This document shows, in pieces, positions 1 to 6,527 of a stretch of DNA of 6,850 nucleotides. The notes under the pieces are model-generated. The model worked only from the letters and a program-made list of their open reading frames with translations. It made no database searches and had not been told where the DNA came from. The first letter of the stretch is position 1, and each line of letters opens with the position of its first letter. The DNA is from Massilia sp. (GTDB taxonomy: Bacteria > Pseudomonadota > Gammaproteobacteria > Burkholderiales > Burkholderiaceae_D). A program made the position numbers and the translations under genes. The stretch covers positions 1 through 6,850 of the forward strand of contig DOUW01000265.1 of NCBI GenBank assembly GCA_003520365.1. Direction: 5' to 3'.

Positions 1-239
1 ACGATGGGCTCGAGGTTGAGCCAGGATTTCGCAAGGTGTTGCGCCGGCCGGGTCCGTGGGCGCCGGCAGCCGAACACCGCGCCGCCGTCCCAGGCCGGGC
101 CGACCTCCCCGCCGCATTCGGCGGCGTCGGCAACGATGTCGGTGCCGATGCCGTGGCGGCGCAGATATTTGCCGAATAACACGGTAACGTCGGCGCGATG
201 GGTAGGCCAGGACTCATAGGTAAGAAAGAGAATGCGCAT
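1..239 (-). CDS. Glycosyltransferase, N-terminal part (cut by left edge)
   Basis: The reading frame starts at an ATG on the minus strand (bases 239-237) and stays open for 79 codons to the window edge. The protein begins MRILFLTYESWPTHRADV and continues with a Lys-Tyr-Leu-Arg-Arg-His helix and a Gly-Thr-Asp-Ile-Val strand. This is the first beta-alpha-beta unit of a GT-B fold (GT4-type glycosyltransferase), where the N-terminal domain binds the acceptor. A GGAG lies about 11 bases before the start. The gene follows the polymerase/ligase-like gene by 23 bases on the same strand, so it probably belongs to the same operon and adds a sugar to the exopolysaccharide repeat unit on the cytoplasmic face of the membrane. 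The donor-binding C-terminal domain is outside the window, so sugar specificity cannot be judged and the family assignment rests on the N-terminus and context only. Confidence 0.72.
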   Translation of the reverse strand, partial: MRILFLTYESWPTHRADVTVLFGKYLRRHGIGTDIVADAAECGGEVGPAWDGGAVFGCRRPRTRPAQHLAKSWLNLEPI

Positions 240-262
240 GGCGGGTGTCGCTCCGGGCAGGG

Positions 263-1783
263 TCAGGGTTGGCGAGGGGCACGCAGGACGTCCGGATTCC
301 TGAGGATCTGGGCCAGGAAGCCGAGCACGAGCGCGATCACGATCTGGAAAGGAAAGATGGTCAGCATCGAATCCTTGTAGGGAATAAAGGCGACGAACAC
401 CGCCAGCGCGGCCTGGATTCCCAGCAGCGTGCAACGCGTCTCCGCGTCCTGCGTGCGGGCGTACAGGCGTCCCGCCTGGCGGAAGGCGACCAGGAAGACA
501 GAGAGGTAGAGCAGTGCGCCGAGCACGCCGACGTCCCACAAGAGCGCCGAGGCGGCGGTCAGGCCGATGCCGTACCAGGGAAACCGCGCGCCGATCGCGC
601 CCGAAGGCACGTTCGGATCGGTCGTCCAGTAGGAACTGCTGAGGCCATGTCCGAGGAGAAAACCGGCCGGGTCATGCGAGCCTTGCCGCTCCCACCAGAA
701 ATCCAGCGCACTGGAACGGTTCAGCAGGAACTGGCCATAGCCCTGTTCCGCGACGTTGTATCGCAACATGCTGTCGAAGCCGTCGCCGACGGCGCCGCGC
801 GAGAAGTAGCCGAAATACAAATAGACGAAAGCGGCGGTCACGAGACCGGCCAGCACCATGGCGGGAACGAAGCGGCCGGGCCGGGCGACGATATCTTCCT
901 TGTAGAGCACCAGCGCCACGAGTGGAAACAGGAACACGACAAATTTCACTTCGCCAAGTGTGACGCAGGGCAGCATCAAGGCAATGAAGGCCATGAGCTT
1001 ACCGGTCGACAGCAGGCCCACCCGCCAGCGGGCCCAGGCAAAGGCGATCAGGATCAGCACGAAGGCCACCATCTCGGCCCCGGGGCTGCCCCCGCGGATG
1101 TTGGCGCCGAACGTTCCTGCGATGACGTCGGTGACTTCGCTGCCCTGGTCCGAGCGCATGCTGGCGCGGATCGGTACCAGCACGATGGCCTCGTACAGCA
1201 CGAAGGGTAGTTGCAGCAGCCCGATCCCCAGCAGGCTGACGCGCAGGCGGCGCGTGTCCTTCCACGTCAGCGGAACCAGGGCCAGCGCCAGCATGATGCC
1301 GAGGGACTGGTAATAGCGCTTGGCGCCGGCAACCAGCGCGGCCGGGCCGTTCCAGTTCAGCAGCGTCGTGGCGAGCGAGAGCAGCACGTAGACGAGGTAG
1401 AGCCACATGAACAGCGGCAGGCGCGGGCGCGGCAGGGCATGCAGTAGGACGGGGACGAACAGGATCATCGACAGCAGCACGATCCCCCATTGCATCTTGC
1501 CAGCCACGCCGCCGGCCAGGGACAGCAGGGTCCCGCTGCCCAGGCCGAGCACGATCGCCAGCCACATGTTCAGCTTTGGAAACAGCAGCAGCAGGGCGCT
1601 CAGTATCGCGCCCGCGCCCAGGGCGATCAGCAGCGGGTGCGCGGTGGCGGCGATCATGCCGGTCAGGACCGCGGCCGCGCCCAGCGCCAGCGCGACACAC
1701 GCCGACAGCAGCGGCGGAGGATGGTCGGACCGGCGCGCCGGTACGCCGGACCCGGTATCCGCGGTGCGCGGCAGGACCTTCAT
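263..1783 (-). CDS. O-antigen ligase/Wzy-polymerase-like polytopic membrane protein
   Basis: A 506-residue inner-membrane protein with roughly 11-13 hydrophobic segments (for example near residues 26-46, 49-68, 72-91, 99-116, 121-141, 181-204, 236-250, 262-295, 306-324, 405-435, 452-469 and 473-493). A long hydrophilic loop at about 327-404 carries RSSALDFWW, His370 and a Gly-rich LLGHGLSSS stretch. This layout, many helices plus one large late periplasmic loop, matches the O-antigen ligase/Wzy polymerase superfamily, which transfers or polymerises lipid-carried glycans on the periplasmic side. The open frame runs upstream to 2317, but that part only shadows epsI. The start at 1783 is chosen because its ATG overlaps the epsI stop (ATGA) and a GAGGG sits about 7 bases before it. 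Polymerase and ligase cannot be told apart from sequence alone; the exopolysaccharide context favours polymerase. Confidence 0.82.
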   Translation of the reverse strand: MKVLPRTADTGSGVPARRSDHPPPLLSACVALALGAAAVLTGMIAATAHPLLIALGAGAILSALLLLFPKLNMWLAIVLGLGSGTLLSLAGGVAGKMQWGIVLLSMILFVPVLLHALPRPRLPLFMWLYLVYVLLSLATTLLNWNGPAALVAGAKRYYQSLGIMLALALVPLTWKDTRRLRVSLLGIGLLQLPFVLYEAIVLVPIRASMRSDQGSEVTDVIAGTFGANIRGGSPGAEMVAFVLILIAFAWARWRVGLLSTGKLMAFIALMLPCVTLGEVKFVVFLFPLVALVLYKEDIVARPGRFVPAMVLAGLVTAAFVYLYFGYFSRGAVGDGFDSMLRYNVAEQGYGQFLLNRSSALDFWWERQGSHDPAGFLLGHGLSSSYWTTDPNVPSGAIGARFPWYGIGLTAASALLWDVGVLGALLYLSVFLVAFRQAGRLYARTQDAETRCTLLGIQAALAVFVAFIPYKDSMLTIFPFQIVIALVLGFLAQILRNPDVLRAPRQP

Positions 1784-2469
1784 GGGCGACCCTCGCCGAG
1801 CAGGGCGCGGCGTCCGTCCCCGGACACGGCGCCCAGCATGGCCGAGATGAAGCGCTGCTGAGCGACGAAGGCGGCGCGGGTATCGGATCCGATGCTCGAG
1901 ACCCGCACCAGAACGCCGTCCGGCACGGTGCGCTCGAGGGCGTACGCGAGCTTGATCTTCTTGCGCTCCCAGTCGCCTGCGCCGAGCCGGTCGCCGACCA
2001 CGACCCAATAGGTGACGGCCTCGCGGCGGGCCTGGCGTTCGGCGATCATGCGCTGGGCCGGGATGGCGCCGAAAGGGGTCGCGACGGAGCCGGGAGCGGA
2101 GCTGTGGACCGCGAAGCCCTGGCCCTGGTAGCAGCCCTCGGGCAGGTGGACCTGGAAGCTGTCGGACTGGTCCCGCCCATAGGCGACGACAAGCATGATG
2201 CGTTCGCCCTGCGGGTCGACGTAGACACGGGACAGGGTCTGGGTATAGACCGCGTCGATGGCGCGCTGCAGCGCCGGCTCGACCAGGACGGTGGATGCCG
2301 ACCGGTCCAGCCGCCACGCGCCGAAGGATTCCGGTACCACGGCGTCGAGCGCAAGGCGGGCGCGGGTATCGGCCAGCATCGCATTCGGCGCGGCCACCCT
2401 GGCCAGCAGCGCGGCCAGCGCCATCAGCAGCAGCGCCAGCATGCCGTTGCGCTTCGGGCGCGCGGTCAT
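1780..2469 (-). CDS. epsI: EpsI-family exosortase B-associated protein (DUF3485)
   Basis: A 229-residue protein with a positively charged N-terminus (MTARPKRNG), one hydrophobic segment at about 10-27 serving as signal anchor, and a periplasmic domain. Family hallmarks are the VPESFGAWRLD region near 45-55, and HLPEGCYQGQGF (His108, Cys113), which corresponds to the conserved His/Cys-containing motif of the EpsI/DUF3485 family. TYWVVVGD near 153-160 and a Lys-rich amphipathic stretch near 169-180 follow. EpsI proteins accompany exosortases, either as separate proteins or fused to the exosortase C-terminus; here it is separate. The biochemical role is not settled; a periplasmic accessory role in exosortase function or polymer handling is inferred. 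The start at 2469 overlaps the xrtB stop as ATGA, with a strong AGGGAG six bases upstream. The stop overlaps the next gene in the same manner, so translation is probably coupled on both sides. Confidence 0.9.
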   Translation of the reverse strand: MTARPKRNGMLALLLMALAALLARVAAPNAMLADTRARLALDAVVPESFGAWRLDRSASTVLVEPALQRAIDAVYTQTLSRVYVDPQGERIMLVVAYGRDQSDSFQVHLPEGCYQGQGFAVHSSAPGSVATPFGAIPAQRMIAERQARREAVTYWVVVGDRLGAGDWERKKIKLAYALERTVPDGVLVRVSSIGSDTRAAFVAQQRFISAMLGAVSGDGRRALLGEGRP

Positions 2470-3374
2470 GGCGTACTCCCTGTGGACACCCGGTGCGCGC
2501 GCGGGCCGGGGGCGATCATGCGCAGGGCGCTGTCGAGACCGATGATCAGGACCAGGGCGGAGGCGAACAGGACCAGGCCGGCGAAACCGTGCAGGAAGCC
2601 CTGGCCGGCTTCGTCGCCGATGTAGTAGGTGACCAGCGTCAGCGCCACGACGCGGATGACGTTGGCGAGCAGGGAGATCGGCACGATGCACAGGGCGAGT
2701 ACGATATTGCGTAGAGGCGACGAATAGCGCACCACGTTCATGTACAGCAGACCCATCGCTTCCAGGGTGAGCACGGTTTGCAGCCCGGCGCAGGCGTCGG
2801 CCACCAGCAGCTGGTAATAGCCGATCTGGAGCAGCACGCCGTTGCGCGAGATCGGATAGCCGGCCGCGTAGAGGATGTGTTCGGTCAGGAAGGAGACCAT
2901 CAGCTTCATCGGCAGGGTGATCATGGCGACGACGCTGCCCGGCATCGGCAGCAGGAAGCACAGCAGGAAGAAGGCGAACCAGAGCTTGCGCACGACTGCA
3001 AGGCCGCGCTGGATAGCGATGATTCCCGCCAGCAGCCAGATCGCCGAACCGATTTCGAGAATCAGGATCGACTGCGAACGGCCAGCCACGTAGGCCAGCA
3101 GCCCGGTCGCCACCATCGCCCAGCCCGGTGCCGGGCTGCCACGCTCGCCGGAGGAGGCAGGCGGCCAGTTACGCCACATCATCCACAACGCCAGGCCGAG
3201 TATCAGCGGTCCATGCGCCTGGTCGTCGTTGCGCCAATGGCCGCGGACCAGATCGAGCAGCGTCGGCACGTACAGCAGCACCAGGCCGGTCCAGAAGGGC
3301 ATCCAGGTCGGGATGTTCGACCGGATCGCCGCGATCCACGGCGCCGGCAGGAACGGGGATGCGGCGCGCATCAT
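2466..3374 (-). CDS. xrtB: Exosortase B (membrane cysteine transpeptidase/protease)
   Basis: A 302-residue polytopic membrane protein with about eight hydrophobic segments. The three residues expected of the exosortase active site are present: Cys195 in VADACAGLQT, Arg241 in ANVIRVVAL, and His262 in GFLHGFAG. The early QAHGPLIL motif (His54) is also typical. Exosortases cleave, and probably transfer, secreted proteins carrying a C-terminal PEP-CTERM signal. Type B enzymes are recognised by their setting next to EpsD-EpsE-EpsF-EpsG and a separate EpsI, which is exactly the arrangement here. The ATG at 3374 overlaps the epsG stop as ATGA. A second in-frame ATG follows directly at 3371 and is slightly better spaced from the GGAGG at 3376-3380, so the true start may be one codon later. 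The length is normal and no active-site residue is missing. Confidence 0.93.
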   Translation of the reverse strand: MMRAASPFLPAPWIAAIRSNIPTWMPFWTGLVLLYVPTLLDLVRGHWRNDDQAHGPLILGLALWMMWRNWPPASSGERGSPAPGWAMVATGLLAYVAGRSQSILILEIGSAIWLLAGIIAIQRGLAVVRKLWFAFFLLCFLLPMPGSVVAMITLPMKLMVSFLTEHILYAAGYPISRNGVLLQIGYYQLLVADACAGLQTVLTLEAMGLLYMNVVRYSSPLRNIVLALCIVPISLLANVIRVVALTLVTYYIGDEAGQGFLHGFAGLVLFASALVLIIGLDSALRMIAPGPRAHRVSTGSTP

Positions 3375-4258
3375 GCCTCCGCCAATACGCTGCCGACCAG
3401 GGTCACGCCGCCTTGCCTGAGCTGGGCGGCCGCGGCATGCAGGTCGCTCTGGCGCGTCGCGTTCCTGGTCGCGACCAGGAGGGCGGCGCCGACCCGGGAC
3501 GCGATCGTGAAGCAGTCACTGCCGACGGCCGTCGGCGGCGTCGTGCACAGCACCACGTCGAAGCGCGACATGACCTGCACGCACAGTTCCTGGAAGGAGG
3601 AGCGGTTGAGCAGCTCGAGCGGATTCGGCGCCTGCGTGCCCGAGGGAAGCACCGACAGGTCGACAAAGGGCGCGATCCGCTGGATCGCATCGCCCGCGTG
3701 GCGCCTGCCCAGCACGTCCGACAGGCCGGGCCTGCCGCCGAGCCTGAAGGTGTCGTGTGCGCTCGGCGCGCGCAGATCGCAATCCATGAGCAGGGTCTGC
3801 TCGCCGAGCTGGGAAAACACGACCGCCAGGTTGGCCGCCAGCATGGCCGCGGCGCCACTGCCCGCGCCGACGCCTACCACGGCCAGGCCGCGGCGGCTGG
3901 CGCTGAACCAGCGCAGCATCAACTGGCTGCGCAGCGCGCGCAGGGCTTCCACTTCGGGGCTGAAGGGCTGGTACGCCGCGATCAGGCGGTCCGTGAACGC
4001 CGATTCACCCGTGCGCAGATAAGGGTACTGGAACTGCTTGGCGAGCACCTGGCGGATGTCCTCCGCCTCGACCAGGCCGAGCTCGATGGCGGCTTCGCCG
4101 AAGCGGATGCTGCGCAACTTCTGGTGCAGCAGGATGCGCTCGGCGTCTTCGGCGCCGATCTTCCCGGCCTCGACCAGCAGCATGCCGATGGTGCGCTCGG
4201 CAACGGGCTGGCTGAAATCGGAACCGCGCCTGGACAAGGGTTTGTTGACGACGTTCAT
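3371..4258 (-). CDS. epsG: EpsG, chain-length determinant tyrosine-kinase family protein with degenerate nucleotide-binding motifs
   Basis: A 295-residue cytoplasmic protein. Residues about 20-82 form the small helical domain typical of EpsG (AERTIGMLLVEAG, then IRFGEAAIELGL and KQFQYPYL), followed by a linker with SPEVEALRALRSQLMLRW. From about 123 comes a Mrp/MinD-like P-loop domain with AANLAVVFSQLGEQTLLMD. The Walker A' strand (TLLMDCDLR, Asp159 and Asp161) is intact. The P-loop reads GAGSGAAAML, with Ala at the Lys/Arg and Ser/Thr positions, and the Walker B segment reads VVLCTTPP, with Thr239 where Asp is expected. Family members act with EpsF as the cytoplasmic half of a split bacterial tyrosine kinase that tunes chain length; catalysis here is doubtful. 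There is no C-terminal tyrosine cluster. The start at 4258 is chosen because GGGAGG ends exactly six bases upstream. An ATG at 4264 would overlap the epsF stop but abuts that site, and one at 4291 lies inside epsF. Confidence 0.9.
   Translation of the reverse strand: MNVVNKPLSRRGSDFSQPVAERTIGMLLVEAGKIGAEDAERILLHQKLRSIRFGEAAIELGLVEAEDIRQVLAKQFQYPYLRTGESAFTDRLIAAYQPFSPEVEALRALRSQLMLRWFSASRRGLAVVGVGAGSGAAAMLAANLAVVFSQLGEQTLLMDCDLRAPSAHDTFRLGGRPGLSDVLGRRHAGDAIQRIAPFVDLSVLPSGTQAPNPLELLNRSSFQELCVQVMSRFDVVLCTTPPTAVGSDCFTIASRVGAALLVATRNATRQSDLHAAAAQLRQGGVTLVGSVLAEA
3376..3380 (-). promoter_or_regulatory. Ribosome binding site of xrtB
   Basis: The minus strand reads GGAGG here, inside the end of epsG. 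It is one base from the ATG at 3374 and four bases from the tandem ATG at 3371. Spacing mildly favours the second ATG; the difference is a single methionine. Confidence 0.6.
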
Positions 4259-4260
4259 AT

Positions 4261-5670
4261 TCATCCTCCCGTGATGACCCGGCGCGTCCATGACAGGACC
4301 GGCGTGCCCTGGGTATCGGCCTGGCTGGCGCCGATCGCTACCTGGCCGAGGAAAGGAAGGTCATCCGCAATCAGGTCCGCGTGCGAGCGGACACGCCGGT
4401 CCAGCATCTCGATCACGATAGCGGCGCCGGCACCGAGCAGCAGGCCAAGCATCAGCGCCAGGGCCAGGTTCAGCGATAGCCGCGGGCTCGAGGGCGACAC
4501 GGGCGCCAGGGCTGGACTTAGCACTGCCACGTCGGCCTGGTTCGACTGTCCTTCGAGGCTGGTCTGGTTGAAGCGGCCGAGCAGCGCGTCATAGGCCCGT
4601 TGTGCGTTTTCCAGGTCGCGCGTGAGCACGGCCAGCTCATCGCGCGTGCGGTTCAGTTCAAGGACCTTCGCCTTCTGGTCCTGCAGCGCGGCCACGATCC
4701 CCGCCTCGCGGTTGCGCAGGATCGTGGCGCCCGAGGTCACGCTGTTCGAGGCCGTGCGCACCTGGGCCGCGAGCGCCGCGCGGATCTTGTCGACCTCGGC
4801 CTTCGCGCTCTGGTGGAGCGGATTGTTGGCGGCCAGCCTGCTGTCGATCTCGGCGAAGCGCGCCTCGGCCTGGGAGAGCTGGGCGCCGAGGGTCTGGACC
4901 AAAGGATTGGCGACAACGTCGGGGATGTCCGCCGGATTCCCACGCATGACCTCGCGCTGCCGGGAGACGGCGTCGGCGAGCTGGCCCTGGACCACGACGA
5001 GCTGGCTCGACAAATCGTTGAGGCGCGCGTTTTCGACGTCCATGCGGACATCGACCGAGACCAGGCCATGGTCTTGCTGGAACTTCGAGAGGCGGCTTTG
5101 TGAGCGCTCAAGGTTGGCGCGCAAGGTTTCCATCTGTTCGCTGAAGTAGGCCGTGGCCTCCTTCAGCGGCTGGACCCGTAACCGGATCGCCGTCTCCTTG
5201 TATTCCTGGGCAAACGCGTTCGCCACCGCGGCAGCGAACTCCGGGTCGCTTCCCTGGTAGCTCAGGCCGATTACGCTGCTCTCGCGCGAAGGCACCACCG
5301 ACAGGTTTTTCAGCAGGATGCCGGCAAGCCAGTCCTTGATGTCGCCGCGCCCCTCGCGCTCTTCCTGGAATTTGCGCCGCACCGCAGGCGCGTCCTGCAT
5401 CCGCAGGCGCTCGACGACACCCGTCGCCACGCTCCTGCTCTGGATGATGTCGACCTGGGTCGCCATGTAGCCGGGCATCATCTGGGCCGGGATCGTGGAG
5501 CCGGTCACCGGGTCGCTGCCCTTGAAGTTCATGACGAGCGCCGTGCTCGCCTCGTAGGTCTTCGGCAGGACCAGCGTCAGGACGAGCGTCGTGAGCATGG
5601 TCGTCAATAGCGTGCCGAGGACGATCTTGCGCCGGGCGTAGAGGATCAGCAGAAGCTGGTTGAGGTTCAT
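4261..5670 (-). CDS. epsF: EpsF, Wzz-type polysaccharide chain-length determinant
   Basis: A 469-residue inner-membrane protein with Wzz/PCP architecture. A short cytoplasmic N-terminus (MNLNQLLLILYARRK) leads to transmembrane helix 1 at about 16-35, then LPKTYEAS, the start of the periplasmic Wzz domain. A long periplasmic region follows, with heptad-like helices rich in Gln, Glu, Arg and Leu (about 180-370) that should form coiled coil. A Pro-rich motif APVSPSSPRLS stands before transmembrane helix 2 at about 399-420, and a cytoplasmic tail with LDRRVRSHADL ends the protein. It lacks a fused kinase domain; EpsG, the next gene, supplies that part. The length fits the EpsF family. The open frame continues upstream to 5769 inside epsE, but MNLNQLLL at 5670 is the family-like start. 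No clear Shine-Dalgarno sequence precedes it. It begins 31 bases after epsE and is likely co-transcribed with it. Confidence 0.93.
   Translation of the reverse strand: MNLNQLLLILYARRKIVLGTLLTTMLTTLVLTLVLPKTYEASTALVMNFKGSDPVTGSTIPAQMMPGYMATQVDIIQSRSVATGVVERLRMQDAPAVRRKFQEEREGRGDIKDWLAGILLKNLSVVPSRESSVIGLSYQGSDPEFAAAVANAFAQEYKETAIRLRVQPLKEATAYFSEQMETLRANLERSQSRLSKFQQDHGLVSVDVRMDVENARLNDLSSQLVVVQGQLADAVSRQREVMRGNPADIPDVVANPLVQTLGAQLSQAEARFAEIDSRLAANNPLHQSAKAEVDKIRAALAAQVRTASNSVTSGATILRNREAGIVAALQDQKAKVLELNRTRDELAVLTRDLENAQRAYDALLGRFNQTSLEGQSNQADVAVLSPALAPVSPSSPRLSLNLALALMLGLLLGAGAAIVIEMLDRRVRSHADLIADDLPFLGQVAIGASQADTQGTPVLSWTRRVITGG
4265..4270 (-). promoter_or_regulatory. Ribosome binding site that decides the epsG start
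   Basis: The minus strand reads GGGAGG here. It lies six bases before the ATG at 4258 and directly against the ATG at 4264, so the downstream ATG is the better-placed start. It sits within the last codons of epsF, so ribosomes finishing epsF would pass over it, consistent with coupled translation. Confidence 0.7.
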
Positions 5671-5701
5671 GGAGAAACTCGCTGGTGGAAGATGAAGAAG
5701 G

Positions 5702-6490
5702 TCAGAACAGCGACTCACGGACGAACACGACATCGTCCGGTCGCAGCACGTCGCCATGGCCGGCGTCAATGATGTCGAGCCCGCCGTGCCCGTTGAGACG
5801 CTTGATGCGCACGCCGCGTTCGGTGCCGCGCGGATTCAACCCGCCGCCGGCCGACAGCGCCTGGATGACCGTCATGTTCTTCTCGAGGCGGTAGGCCCCG
5901 GGGCGCTGCACTTCGCCATAGATGTAGAACTTCGGCGCACGCTCGACGTAGATGATGTCGCCGCCCTGCAGCTCGGCGTTGACCCGGAGGTCGCCGCTGT
6001 GCATCATGTCGGGCAGGTCGATCACCTCCTTGTACGGTTGACCTGCGCGATTGCGGACCAGTACCGCCGTATCGCCGCCTTCGGGGCTGATGCCGCCGGC
6101 GAGTGCGAGCATGTCGACCAGGGTGCGCTTGCCGTCCATCGGATAGCGTCCCGGGCGGTTCACGAGTCCGAGCACGGACACCTGCTGGCTCTGGAACGAA
6201 GATACCTGGATGTTGACCTGGGGCCGGCGCACGAAGCCGCCGCTCTCGAGCCGCCTGGCGATCGTGCGTTCGGCCTCGGCCGGAACCAGGCCCTCGACGC
6301 TGACTTCGCCGATCAGGGGGAACGTGATGGCGCCGGACTCGCCGACCTTGGCTTCGAGGCTCAGGTCGGGATTACCGAAGACACTGATCTTGAGCACGTC
6401 GCCGCGGCCGAGCGGGAGGTCGGCAGCGGCGGCGAGGGCGGCAGTCATGGTGAGGAACAGGGCGGTCGCGAAATGGTAGAGTGTTTTCAT
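5702..6490 (-). CDS. epsE: EpsE, periplasmic polysaccharide export protein (Poly_export + SLBB)
   Basis: A 262-residue exported protein. Residues 1-23 form a signal peptide (MKT, a hydrophobic core, then an Ala-rich cleavage region before DLPLGRGD). The mature protein starts with the polysaccharide export domain (about 24-102: GRGDVLKISVFGNPDLS, GAITFPLIGEV, and VRRPQVNIQV). Two SLBB beta-grasp repeats follow, at about 104-155 (VSVLGLVNRPGRYPMDG) and 188-235 (FYIYGEVQRPGAYRLEK). OPX proteins of this type carry the glycan through the periplasm together with the Wzz-type protein. There is no lipobox cysteine at the signal cleavage site and no C-terminal amphipathic helix like that of Wza, so it probably relies on a separate outer-membrane barrel. 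The start at 6490 is chosen for the signal peptide and for GGAGA about eight bases upstream. The frame extends to 6607, but that part is non-native-looking sequence overlapping epsD. Spacing to epsD is 37 bases. Confidence 0.94.
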   Translation of the reverse strand: MKTLYHFATALFLTMTAALAAAADLPLGRGDVLKISVFGNPDLSLEAKVGESGAITFPLIGEVSVEGLVPAEAERTIARRLESGGFVRRPQVNIQVSSFQSQQVSVLGLVNRPGRYPMDGKRTLVDMLALAGGISPEGGDTAVLVRNRAGQPYKEVIDLPDMMHSGDLRVNAELQGGDIIYVERAPKFYIYGEVQRPGAYRLEKNMTVIQALSAGGGLNPRGTERGVRIKRLNGHGGLDIIDAGHGDVLRPDDVVFVRESLF

Positions 6491-6527
6491 GGCAGAGGTC
6501 TCCGATGGATGAACAGGAATGCCGCCA

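Noticed and set aside
245..1210. A 321-codon open frame on the plus strand opposite the polymerase/ligase-like gene
   Set aside because: The translation is rich in Gln, Arg, Gly and His with no domain, and the opposite strand encodes a convincing membrane protein.
1784..2317. Possible N-terminal extension of the polymerase/ligase-like protein by about 178 residues
   Set aside because: The extension lies entirely inside epsI in another frame, is Arg/Gly/Pro-rich and lacks membrane character, whereas the ATG at 1783 has a ribosome site and the ATGA overlap.
1576..2625. Plus-strand open frame of 349 codons opposite epsI
   Set aside because: It is an antisense shadow of epsI and its flanks. Its composition is biased and it matches no family I recognise.
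3128..4594. A 488-codon open frame on the plus strand opposite epsG and xrtB
   Set aside because: It is antisense to two well-supported genes, has low-complexity Arg/Ala/Gly/Gln-rich sequence and no recognisable domain. Long open antisense frames are common in GC-rich DNA.
5671..5769. N-terminal extension of EpsF upstream of MNLNQLLL
   Set aside because: It overlaps the end of epsE, is Ser/Cys-rich, and would put about 33 extra residues before a normal Wzz N-terminus.
6491..6527. Possible promoter or terminator between epsD and epsE
   Set aside because: The gap is only 37 bases. I see no convincing -35/-10 pair and no stable hairpin with a U tract, only the epsE ribosome site.
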